Assembly (NCBI GenBank): GCA_905200545.1 | Contig: CAJKKQ010000016.1 | Coordinates: forward strand, 1 to 62,145 | Origin: an uncultured Oscillibacter sp. | GTDB lineage: Bacteria > Bacillota > Clostridia > Oscillospirales > Oscillospiraceae | Length of the DNA: 62,145 nt | Direction: 5' to 3' | In this document: positions 51,321 to 59,198 of the stretch, in pieces | How positions within the stretch are numbered: the first letter of the stretch is position 1 | Layout: each line of letters begins with the position of its first letter | Notes under the pieces: model-generated | The model's database searches: none | What the model was told of the DNA's origin: nothing | The model's input: only the letters and a program-made list of their open reading frames with translations | Translations under genes and position numbers: made by a program

Positions 51321-52752
51321 GTTCTGCCTCTCCCTGTATGAGATATTTCAAATAAACCCTGGTACCCTCGTTCTTCCGGCTCTCCACCCGCAGGAGGCCG
51401 GACTGCCCATAGAAAATGGCCATGCGATTCTGGACATTTGCGATACCCAACCCCGTGGAGCTGCCATCTCCGCGGATACTCTTGCCGCTGTTGAGCGCCT
51501 CCACTTGTTCTTGGGTCATTCCACAGCCGTTATCTGCAACGCAGATCTCTACAGCCTCCCGGGTCTGCTGCATGGAAATCGCAATCTCACCCCCGGTGGT
51601 AAGCCGCTCCACACCATGTCTGACAGCATTTTCCACAATCGGCTGCAGCGTCATTCCCGGAATCCGCAGCAAAATCGGCTCCTCGGGGACGGAGAGCTGA
51701 AATTTGATCCGTTCTCCGAACCGCTTTTGCTGCAGGAAAAGATAGGCCCGCACCATCCGCAGCTCATCTTTCAGCCAGCTGTTTTCCCGCACGCTGGTGA
51801 GTCCGTAGTGGAGCATATAGGAAATATTCTCAATGATATCCACGGTCCGGTCCGCATTTTCCAGCAGGGCAGCTTCCGTTGCCACGCTCAGTACATTGAA
51901 AAGGAAATGCGGATTCACCTGAGACTGCAGCGCGCGGAATTCTGCATCTTTCAAAAGTGCCTGCAGCCTGAACAGCTCCTCCTGGTTCCGGAAGTTCTCC
52001 CGAACCCGCTTCTTCATCTCATTGAAGGCCTCTGTCAGCCGTCCGATCTCATCCTCCTGGACAACGGGAAGATCCTCCATCTGGTAATCTCCCTGCATGA
52101 TCTTTCCGGCCTGTTCCGTCAGCGTCTGAACCGGCTGGTAGATGTTCTGGCCCAGATTATAGGAAAACACGCCTGTCAATACCAGCAAGCATACAACGAT
52201 AGCACCGATCAGCAGCAGAGAAACGGCGTTTTCCCGAACGATATCGGAATAACGATTGGCCATGTGTTCCGTCAGATACTTCAGCATCTGATCGCACAAG
52301 AACTGCCGGTCTTCCTGCTGCGTCAAAAAGTTCTCATAGTATGCAGAGATCTGCTGGGACTCCGATTCCTGCGCCACCATATTATAAAAATCCAATGAAG
52401 TGTTCTTCTGGTATGCCTGCAGATCCAGGGCCAACAGCTCCGCGGTTCTGGAGCCCCCTGAAAAATCCAGGCTCATGATTTCGGCATTGACCTGTCTCCA
52501 GGCTTTCAGGCATTCTTCCAGATTGTTCTCATTGGACACCACGTGATCTTGTATCAGCTGCCCCACGGTACTGATTTCAGCTTTTACCTGCTGGATTTTT
52601 ACCATCTGGTTCATAATCTGCTGATAACTCACCATACTGCGGAGAGCAGCCAATCCCAACAGTCCGCTCACCAGAAGAATCATCACGATCATGCTGGCAC
52701 CGAAGATCTGTATACGCCGCTGCAGGCTGGGAGCCTTTGTTGTTTTAAACAT
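51295..52752 (-). CDS. YesM/LytS-type sensor histidine kinase
   Basis: 485 residues: membrane segments near 17-38 and 178-200 around an outside four-helix-like sensor region, a HAMP domain (QPVQTLTEQAGKIMQGDY), and a His_kinase domain with His282 in LQSQVNPHFLFNVL. The ATPase part has TLQPIVENAVRHGVE and DNGCGMTQEQ, then a G-box GSSTGLGIANVQNRM. ATG 52752 is used rather than the TTG two codons upstream. Its start overlaps the 138-aa gene by 8 nt. Confidence 0.94.
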   Translation of the reverse strand: MFKTTKAPSLQRRIQIFGASMIVMILLVSGLLGLAALRSMVSYQQIMNQMVKIQQVKAEISTVGQLIQDHVVSNENNLEECLKAWRQVNAEIMSLDFSGGSRTAELLALDLQAYQKNTSLDFYNMVAQESESQQISAYYENFLTQQEDRQFLCDQMLKYLTEHMANRYSDIVRENAVSLLLIGAIVVCLLVLTGVFSYNLGQNIYQPVQTLTEQAGKIMQGDYQMEDLPVVQEDEIGRLTEAFNEMKKRVRENFRNQEELFRLQALLKDAEFRALQSQVNPHFLFNVLSVATEAALLENADRTVDIIENISYMLHYGLTSVRENSWLKDELRMVRAYLFLQQKRFGERIKFQLSVPEEPILLRIPGMTLQPIVENAVRHGVERLTTGGEIAISMQQTREAVEICVADNGCGMTQEQVEALNSGKSIRGDGSSTGLGIANVQNRMAIFYGQSGLLRVESRKNEGTRVYLKYLIQGEAEHVSDTDCR

Positions 52753-53161
52753 GGGCAATCACTCTTTTTGTCAGCACGACCCCGTCATTGGAAAAAGAAT
52801 ACCGCAGAACCTCTCCGTCCTTCCGGATATTCAGTTGATTGACCGAAATATCCGCGGACTTCAATTCCAGCAGGGTTCTGCAAATTTCACCGCTGACCCT
52901 TCCGCGCGCTACCTTATACTCCGAAATGCCCCTTCCCTGCTGAATCTGCAGCTGCATGTCCGGCCAGCAAACTGAGCAAAAGCATTTGACAAAGGTCACT
53001 TCTTCCCCAATCATCTGCCAGGTTTTTTCTGAAGCTGCCAAGGCGCGGGTCAAATAGACCAGGCACTCCGTACAGTTCAGGGCCCACTCCTCACCCAGCA
53101 GGATACTCCCATAGAGATTTTCCAGTCCTTTGGTATAGATGGCCTCTTCCAAATCATTCAT
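52745..53161 (-). CDS. 138-residue kinase-like fragment protein, Cys-rich
   Basis: No named family is certain. The order of segments resembles the core of YesM-type kinases without the phosphoacceptor: YLTRALAASEKTWQMIGEEV compares with LSRLLRYSLSSSEKTVTLKE-type sequence, FVKCFCSVCWPDMQLQI with the FVxxYLxIQ.RF..L block, and NQLNIRKDGEVLRYSFSNDG with the ATPase I.I.....G.L.I.V.DNG motif. The His of HFLFN and the catalytic N-box are absent. It has a Cys cluster (NCTEC; KCFCSVC). It overlaps both neighbours by a few nt, so it is translated with them. It may be a regulatory or redox partner of the real kinase. Confidence 0.6.
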   Translation of the reverse strand: MNDLEEAIYTKGLENLYGSILLGEEWALNCTECLVYLTRALAASEKTWQMIGEEVTFVKCFCSVCWPDMQLQIQQGRGISEYKVARGRVSGEICRTLLELKSADISVNQLNIRKDGEVLRYSFSNDGVVLTKRVIAHV

Positions 53162-54186
53162 GCCGCATTCTCCCCATTCAGTGCGCCCTGTAGGAAATCA
53201 ATTCCGGAATCCATGGTTTCCGGCACCCAGAAGCCACGGCAGATATCCCGCAGATAACGGATCCCAATATAGAAAGATACCTCCGGCCTGGAGGTCACCA
53301 AGCCGTTCAGGCAGCCGCTGCGCAGATCATCTTCATGGTGTGACAGCTTTCCATAGCAAAGCAGCATCACCCCGCACTCTTCTGAGCCTGATGTAGTCTT
53401 CTTTGCGGAAATGGCCGTTGTGGTCAGGGAATCATCCAGGCTGAAAAACAGTCCGGGCGCATCTTCTCCGTTAAAGAGTTTCACCAATTCATATTTAAGC
53501 ATCAGAGATCGAGCGCTTTCCCCTTCCAGGCGTATGTAATCCACCGCCTGATACCCCCCAGGCGCCGCCTGCGCAATCTGCTGAAGCTTTTTATCCTGAA
53601 GCTGGCCAATCTCATCGGTGATGAATCCACCCTTCTGAAAGAGCAGCAGCTCCACCATCTGATTGGACCCGGTCCCGGACTGGTTTCCCACCATGAACGT
53701 CAGCCCCGGTTCCAGTTCCCGGATACTCTGATCTAACACCAGCAAATCGGAGGTCGTGCCGCTTCCCACAAAACTGGCACGCACTCCCTGCGCCACATCT
53801 CTGTCCACCACCACTACCGGTATCCCCGCTTCTTTCAGATCGGAAATTTCCGTGAAATAGTCGTCGTCATTGGCTGAGATCGGCCACAGCAGCACTCCAT
53901 CTACCTCTGTCAATGCCAGCAGGCGCAGCATCTGCTTCTGCTCTGCCACTGTGGAGAGCGCGTGCAGTTCTATGTCCAGCGCGTACTCCTCGGACATCTG
54001 GTCGGAGAGCTCCGTCATATTGTACTCACTGCTGTCTGCTCCCGGCATAATGACGGAGAAATGCAGTCTTTCCCCGGAGATCACGGTTTTTCCTCCCAGA
54101 GGATACAGGCTTTGCGACAACAGCACAAAGGCACATATTGCGATAGCGCCATATAGTGCAAAGAATTTCAGACGTCTCTTTTTCAT
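53158..54186 (-). CDS. Membrane-anchored periplasmic-binding protein (type 1), likely kinase co-sensor
   Basis: 342 residues. An N-terminal anchor (FFALYGAIAICAFVLLSQSLY, about 7-27) without a lipobox is followed by a sugar-binding type 1 fold: FSVIMPGADSSEYNMTELSDQ, EVDGVLLWPIS, GIPVVVVDRDV, FVGSGTTSD, GNQSGTGSN and APGLFFSLDDSLTTTAI. Homologues encoded beside YesM/YesN pairs bind ligand and signal through the kinase. ATG 54186 overlaps the flavodoxin stop; the 138-aa gene starts within its last codon. Confidence 0.85.
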   Translation of the reverse strand: MKKRRLKFFALYGAIAICAFVLLSQSLYPLGGKTVISGERLHFSVIMPGADSSEYNMTELSDQMSEEYALDIELHALSTVAEQKQMLRLLALTEVDGVLLWPISANDDDYFTEISDLKEAGIPVVVVDRDVAQGVRASFVGSGTTSDLLVLDQSIRELEPGLTFMVGNQSGTGSNQMVELLLFQKGGFITDEIGQLQDKKLQQIAQAAPGGYQAVDYIRLEGESARSLMLKYELVKLFNGEDAPGLFFSLDDSLTTTAISAKKTTSGSEECGVMLLCYGKLSHHEDDLRSGCLNGLVTSRPEVSFYIGIRYLRDICRGFWVPETMDSGIDFLQGALNGENAA

Positions 54187-54740
54187 TTTTCTGCTTTTTT
54201 CGTATCCTTTACCCAATCCACCAGAGGGTTGATATAGGCGCGAGCCGTGAAATCTGCCTTTCCGCCGAAAGAATCCAAAATATATTTTTCAAACTGACTG
54301 CGCTGTCCGGCGCTTTTCTTCTCAATCGACTTTTTCAGCACCCGCATCATGATCCGTTCCACGCCGTTCATGGTCTCATAATCCAGGGCCCCCGGAAAAT
54401 GGAAAAAACAAATGCCCTGCCGCTCTTCCCTGGTAAAATTGCGCACCAGCACCTCCTCAAAGGCGGCTTCATCTCCCGGCTGCGTCAATCCCACCGTGTA
54501 TACCGCCAGATCCGCGTTTTTCAAAAGGTCTCTGTTTTGTTTGAGCAGCTGGATTCCCATGATTCTGCCCGCATATACAGCCCCGCCATAGATAATTTTC
54601 TCATAAACCGCCAGATCATCTACAACAGCTTGTTCCACCGGTATCAGATCCGCGCCGCACGCTTCGGCGATCCACTGGGCATACCGTTGCGTTGTCCCAT
54701 GCTTACCGGAATAGATCACTGCGCACTTTTTATTGCTCAC
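54183..54740 (-). CDS. Flavodoxin domain protein
   Basis: 185 residues. The FMN-binding loop is SGKHGTTQRYAQWIA near 11-25, followed by YEKIIYGGAVYAGRIMG and VGLTQPGDEAAFEE. It resembles HemG-like flavodoxin domain proteins. GTG 54740 has AAGGAG about 9 nt upstream. First gene of the PBP-kinase-regulator operon; why an FMN protein leads it is unclear. Confidence 0.85.
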   Translation of the reverse strand: MSNKKCAVIYSGKHGTTQRYAQWIAEACGADLIPVEQAVVDDLAVYEKIIYGGAVYAGRIMGIQLLKQNRDLLKNADLAVYTVGLTQPGDEAAFEEVLVRNFTREERQGICFFHFPGALDYETMNGVERIMMRVLKKSIEKKSAGQRSQFEKYILDSFGGKADFTARAYINPLVDWVKDTKKAEK

Positions 54741-54941
54741 GTTTCATCTCTCCTTACTTCTTATAAAAGGGGCGCTGCCTGGGGCCAAAAGCTCTTCGGT
54801 TCCGGCAGATTCTCGATAGAAGATACTTGATTATAGATAATTTATATGTTAGCATACTTCTTAACAAAAAAACAGCCCTGTTTTCCTTCTGAATGATCCG
54901 GCTCTCAAGGCCTCCAACAACAGAAAGGGGATTCTGTCTCT

Positions 54942-55994
54942 ATGAAAGGACTCGTCAAATACGCACCTGGTTCCCAGTGTGTAGAACTCCGGGATCTTCC
55001 GGAACCCTCCCCGCGGGAAGGAGAATTGAAGGTACGAGTATTGGCAGTGAGCATCTGCGGCAGTGATCTTCACGCCGTGGATGACAGACGCACCATCACC
55101 ATGCCGCTTACCCTGGGACATGAGTATGTAGGACAAGTGGTGGAAACCTGCGGAGATGTGGGGGATTTCAGACCGGGTGATTGGGTAATCAGCATTCCCG
55201 CCTGTTACAACTGTGGAGTCTGTCCGCTGTGCAAAAAGGGACTTGTGACCTTGTGCAAGCAGCATCGTTCCATTGGCGTGATGGCACCCGGGGCCATGGC
55301 TGAGTATGTGGTGGTCTCCGCGGCGTTTTCCTACCACGTCCCTGCCACGACTTCCATAGAGGACAAAATTCCTTATGCATTGACAGAACCTCTGGCCTGT
55401 ACCGTCAGAGGCATCTACGAGAGAATCGCCGTTAAATCGGAGGATACCGCCGTGGTCAGCGGCCCCGGCGTCATGGGACTCATGGCACTGCAGGTTCTTA
55501 AGAGTAAAGGAGCCCATGTGATTTTGTCCGGACTGCCTCAGGATCAGGAACGTCTGGCTCTGGGGAAGCAGCTGGGCGCAGATGAGACGGTCTCCTCCCT
55601 CCCGGAGCTTCGCACTGCCGTTTACCGCCGCAATTCTCTGGGGGCAGACATTACCTGCGACACCACCGGTGTCCCGGCATCCTTAAAGACCTGTCTGGAA
55701 GTCACGCGTCCTCTGGGCGTGCATCTGCAAATCGGCATGTTCGGAACCCCCGTCACTCTTTCCCTGGATTCTCTCATGGAACAGGAAATTACATATGTGC
55801 CCTCCTACTCCACAGCCACTTCCACCTGGCCGATTACGCTCAAGCTCCTGGCAGAGGGCAAAGTTTCCCTGGCCCCCCTAGTCTCCAGAACGTATCCGTT
55901 GACACAATGGCAGACGGCTTTTGAGGCCGTTAGGCACAAGGAGGTGTATAAAGCAGTTCTCCTGCCGAATCCCCTGTGGGCTTTTACCAATTAG
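54942..55994 (+). CDS. Zinc-dependent MDR family alcohol/polyol dehydrogenase
   Basis: 350 residues. Catalytic zinc ligands Cys39 (SICGSDLH) and His60-Glu61 (LGHEYVGQV), structural zinc cysteines 91, 94, 97 and 105 (CGVCPLCKKGLVTLC), and Rossmann motif GPGVMG near residue 173. It most resembles threonine/sorbitol/galactitol-phosphate dehydrogenases. AAAGGGG lies upstream of the ATG, spaced slightly long. It is divergent from the flavodoxin-led operon, suggesting oxidation of the sensed or imported substrate. Confidence 0.9.
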   Translation: MKGLVKYAPGSQCVELRDLPEPSPREGELKVRVLAVSICGSDLHAVDDRRTITMPLTLGHEYVGQVVETCGDVGDFRPGDWVISIPACYNCGVCPLCKKGLVTLCKQHRSIGVMAPGAMAEYVVVSAAFSYHVPATTSIEDKIPYALTEPLACTVRGIYERIAVKSEDTAVVSGPGVMGLMALQVLKSKGAHVILSGLPQDQERLALGKQLGADETVSSLPELRTAVYRRNSLGADITCDTTGVPASLKTCLEVTRPLGVHLQIGMFGTPVTLSLDSLMEQEITYVPSYSTATSTWPITLKLLAEGKVSLAPLVSRTYPLTQWQTAFEAVRHKEVYKAVLLPNPLWAFTN

Positions 55995-56023
55995 TGTCAG
56001 TTTCCCTGATTTATAATATCCAA

Positions 56024-56072
56024 AGCGGGAAAGGCCGGTTCAGTATAAAACTGAACCGGCCTTTCCCGCTTA
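56024..56072 (+). terminator. Long perfect hairpin after the MDR gene
   Basis: A 20-bp perfect stem (56024-56043 with 56051-56070, loop TATAAAA) followed by a weak T/A-rich tail. Confidence 0.75.
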
Positions 56073-56127
56073 TTATGCTGTACGTTTTACCGTGCAAACC
56101 TACCCTCTCCGTCTTTTCTGATAGGAA

Positions 56128-56168
56128 ACAGGCCTGACAATCCTAAAAGACTGTCAGGCCTGTTTTTC
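56128..56168 (+). terminator. Second terminator after the MDR gene
   Basis: A 12-bp perfect stem (56128-56139 with 56152-56163) with TTTTT directly after. Between here and the GntR gene stop (56164-56283) no gene was seen. Confidence 0.8.
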
Positions 56169-56283
56169 TCGAATCCAAACAGCAGGACTTTCCGCCGGGA
56201 TCAGGAATGTGAGAAATGCCGCCGGCAAACAGCCGAAAATTCTCACGGCCGAACAGCGTGCGGCAAAATCGCCCGGGACACAG

Positions 56284-56991
56284 TCAATCCCCTACCTTCA
56301 CTCCTCGAATAAAACCATCCATCAGACTGGTAAGATGATCTTCCAGAGTCGTAGTGGCTTCCTTCAAATTCCGGCGGCAGATGGCATTGGTCAGTTTTTG
56401 ATGGCCCACCTGCAGTTTTTTGAGACTCTTTGCGTCAGTCAGCGCAGAGACCGTGTACCAATTTCGCATGTTGCACTGCTCCCACAGCCGCAGCAAAACT
56501 TGGTTCTCAGTAGCGTTAATGATAGCCCGGTGAAAAGCGGCGTCCTGCTCCGTAAAGGCTCGCAGATCCCCCTGGCCAGCTGATTCATCCATTTCCTCAA
56601 GGATGCTCTGAAGATTGCTGCCCAAAGCCTCCAGTGCATCATCATCCAAATTCTGGATGGCATCCCGAATGCTTTTGGACTCCAGACAAATACGGACACT
56701 GTAGTTGTCCCGGATATCCTTTTCCGTCAGGGAACGGACTCTGGATCCTTTAAATGGCACCGTCTCCACCAGTCCCATGGCCTCCAGATCCCGAATTGCC
56801 TCCCGAACCGGTCCCTGAGACACCCCAAGCTCTTTCGCCCAATAGGTTTCAATAATGCGGTCTCCGGGCTTCAGTTCTCTGGAAAAAATCGCCTCACGAA
56901 TGGCATTTCGAATCTCCTCCCGAAATACCTTTCGGTGCTGGAGCTCCACAGTACTGTTCTCTCGCGCCAACGCAAACGCCTCCATTTCCAT
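56284..56991 (-). CDS. GntR family transcriptional regulator (FadR type)
   Basis: 235 residues. The N-terminal winged helix includes AIREAIFSRELKPGDRIIETYWAKELGVSQGPVREAIRDL (the recognition part SQGPVREAIRDL), and the C-terminal FCD domain has the metal-binding-type pattern D..FH near EQDAAFHRAII and later H residues (GHQKLTNAI; LEDHLTSLM). Divergent from the dehydrogenase complex genes and likely their repressor; a palindrome over that promoter supports it. A start at the third codon (56985) is equally possible. Confidence 0.9.
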   Translation of the reverse strand: MEMEAFALARENSTVELQHRKVFREEIRNAIREAIFSRELKPGDRIIETYWAKELGVSQGPVREAIRDLEAMGLVETVPFKGSRVRSLTEKDIRDNYSVRICLESKSIRDAIQNLDDDALEALGSNLQSILEEMDESAGQGDLRAFTEQDAAFHRAIINATENQVLLRLWEQCNMRNWYTVSALTDAKSLKKLQVGHQKLTNAICRRNLKEATTTLEDHLTSLMDGFIRGVKVGD

Positions 56992-57116
56992 CGGTATACC
57001 TTCCGGAAAATCTTACCTTTTTTTTATTATTATAAGTTTTTTCCTTCCTTTAGTCAACTTCTGAATGGGATTTCACGTTTCATACAGGAGTTTTGCATCA
57101 TTTTTATGCAAAATTA

Positions 57117-57148
57117 AAAATTATATATTATTGATAATTTATAATTTT
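57117..57148. promoter_or_regulatory. Probable GntR operator
   Basis: A 32-nt near-perfect inverted repeat (two 16-nt arms, 14 of 16 pairs, AT-only apart from two bases) lies between the gntR and acoA-like genes and covers the -35 box of the latter. Confidence 0.6.
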
Positions 57149-57158
57149 GTGCTAAAAT
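57131..57158 (+). promoter_or_regulatory. Promoter of the dehydrogenase operon
   Basis: TTGATA (57131-57136), 16-nt spacer, TAAAAT (57153-57158), 64 nt before the E1alpha start. The -35 lies at the centre of the inverted repeat. Confidence 0.6.
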
Positions 57159-57221
57159 ACTTCCAGAGGCATTGGGGCGGCTGCGCTCCATTTATCAAAC
57201 AAACTGGAGGTGCTGATCTGT

Positions 57222-58187
57222 ATGATGGATCGTGAAACGGGCCTGTGGATCTATCGGAAGATGAATGAGATCCGCGACTTTGAGGAAACAGCCTGGACGC
57301 TCTTTACGGAAAACAAGCTTCGGGGCTCCGTCCACCTTTACACCGGCGAGGAGGCCGTAGCCACCGGCGTATGCGCGCAACTGACAGACGAGGACTACAT
57401 CGCTTCCACCCATCGCGGCCATGGACACTGCATTGCCAAGGGTGCCGAACTGGATCGCGCCCTGGCGGAGCTGATGGGCAAGGCCACCGGCTACTGTAAG
57501 GGCCGCAGCGGATCCATGCATATTGCAGACTTCTCCAAGGGCAATCTGGGAGCAAACGCCATTGTGGGCGGCGGTATCCCCATTGCAACCGGCGGCGGTC
57601 TGGCCCTGAAAATGCAGAAAAAGCCCCACGTCTCTGTGGCGTTCTTCGGCGATGGAGCCTCCAACCAGGGCACGTTCCATGAATCCATCAATATGGCGGC
57701 GGTTTGGAAGCTGCCGGTCATCTATGTTTGTGAAAATAACCAGTTCGGTATGACGGTTCCCACCTGGCAGTCCACCTCTGTTGTAAACATCGCGGACCGT
57801 GCCGTGGGCTACGGGATTCCCGGCGAAGTCGTGGACGGCAACGACGTGGTTGCGGTCTATGACGCCTTTGCCCGCGCAAAGGATCGTGCTCTGAAGGGAG
57901 AGGGCCCCACGCTGCTGGAATGCAAGACCTACCGCTGGAGAGGCCACTGGACCGGAGATCCCGAGCCCTACCGCACCCGTGAAGAAGTGGAGGAGTGGAA
58001 AGAAAAGCGGGACCCCATCAAGCTGTTCCAGGCCTATCTCCTCAAAAACAAGCTGGCCACCGAAAAGGAACTGGACGACATTTCGGCCCAGGCGGCAGAA
58101 AAAATGTCCAAAGCTGTGGACTTTGCCATGAACAGCCCAGAGCCTGATCCGTCCCATGTTCTGGACGATGTGTTCTATGAAGGTTAA
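57222..58187 (+). CDS. acoA: 2-oxoacid/acetoin dehydrogenase E1 alpha subunit
   Basis: 321 residues; ThDP-dependent decarboxylating subunit. The ThDP motif starts GDGASNQGTFHESIN at 143 and ends near ENNQFGM at 171-177. STHRGHGHCIAKGAE near 62 and GRSGSMHIAD near 94-103 are the family's active-site and phosphate-binding blocks. It looks like AcoA (acetoin) more than PdhA, but substrate is not proven. ATG 57222 is used with GGAGG 11 nt upstream; the GTG at 57210 overlaps that site. Confidence 0.88.
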   Translation: MMDRETGLWIYRKMNEIRDFEETAWTLFTENKLRGSVHLYTGEEAVATGVCAQLTDEDYIASTHRGHGHCIAKGAELDRALAELMGKATGYCKGRSGSMHIADFSKGNLGANAIVGGGIPIATGGGLALKMQKKPHVSVAFFGDGASNQGTFHESINMAAVWKLPVIYVCENNQFGMTVPTWQSTSVVNIADRAVGYGIPGEVVDGNDVVAVYDAFARAKDRALKGEGPTLLECKTYRWRGHWTGDPEPYRTREEVEEWKEKRDPIKLFQAYLLKNKLATEKELDDISAQAAEKMSKAVDFAMNSPEPDPSHVLDDVFYEG

Positions 58188-58201
58188 GGGGGTACGAAAA
58201 G

Positions 58202-59182
58202 ATGGCTAAATTATCTTATTCTCAGGCGATCCGCGAAACCATTGCCCAGGAAATGCGCCGGGATGAGCGCGTCTTCGTAATGGGTGAAGATGTGGAAAAG
58301 CTGGGCGGTGTCTATGGCTGCACCAGAGATCTCTATAAGGAGTTTGGAACCGAACGCATCCGCAACACACCCATATCCGAATCCGCCATTATCGGTTCCG
58401 CCCTGGGCGCCGCCTGCGGCGGAATGCGGCCCATTGCGGAGCTGATGTATTGGGACTTTGCCTTTGTGGCAGCAGATCAGATCTTCAACCAGGTGGCCAA
58501 GACCCGCTACGTCTTCGGCGGCAATGCCAAGATCCCCCTGGTAATCCGCGGCCAGCAGGGTACCGGCCGCGGCAACGCTGCCACCCACTCCCAATCTCTG
58601 GAGAGCATGTTCATGCATATTCCCGGACTGAAAGTCGTCTGCCCCTCCACTCCCGCTGACGCCGCGGGACTGCTGCGGACCGCGATCCGGGATGACAACC
58701 CTGTCTGCTTCTTTGAGCATAAGGTGCTCTATGCCACCAAGGGCGAGGTGCCTGACGATCCTGACTTCTGCATTCCCTTTGGCAAGGCAGACATCAAGCG
58801 GGAGGGCACTGATGTAACCATCGTGGCAAACCTGCTGTATGTAAAGCGCGCTCTGGAAGCCGCCGACGAACTGGCCAAGGAAGGGATCTCCGCAGAGGTC
58901 ATTGATCCCCGGACCCTGGTGCCCTTTGACTATGACACAGTGGCGGAGAGCGTGAAGAAGACCGGCCGCCTGGTGGTGGTGCACGAGGCTCATCAGAACA
59001 ACGGATGGGGCGCACAGGTGGTATCCCAGGTGGGTCAGATGGTATTCCCGTATCTGGACGCTGCTCCGGTCCACATCGGCGCCAAGGCCTGCCCCCTTCC
59101 CTTCAATCTGGGGCTGGAGCAGGCAGTGCTGCCCAGTGTAAAGGATATCGTGGATGCCTGCAAGGCATCTTTGTACCGCTGA
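58202..59182 (+). CDS. acoB: 2-oxoacid/acetoin dehydrogenase E1 beta subunit
   Basis: 326 residues, transketolase-like beta subunit. Family blocks: FVMGEDVEKLGGVYG, RIRNTPISESAIIGSALGAA, PIAELMYWDFAFVAADQIFNQ and the second half EVIDPRTLVPFDYDTVAESV and VVHEAHQNNGWGAQV. It follows acoA by 14 nt, so one message. Confidence 0.9.
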   Translation: MAKLSYSQAIRETIAQEMRRDERVFVMGEDVEKLGGVYGCTRDLYKEFGTERIRNTPISESAIIGSALGAACGGMRPIAELMYWDFAFVAADQIFNQVAKTRYVFGGNAKIPLVIRGQQGTGRGNAATHSQSLESMFMHIPGLKVVCPSTPADAAGLLRTAIRDDNPVCFFEHKVLYATKGEVPDDPDFCIPFGKADIKREGTDVTIVANLLYVKRALEAADELAKEGISAEVIDPRTLVPFDYDTVAESVKKTGRLVVVHEAHQNNGWGAQVVSQVGQMVFPYLDAAPVHIGAKACPLPFNLGLEQAVLPSVKDIVDACKASLYR

Positions 59183-59198
59183 GAAAGGAGCTGAAACC

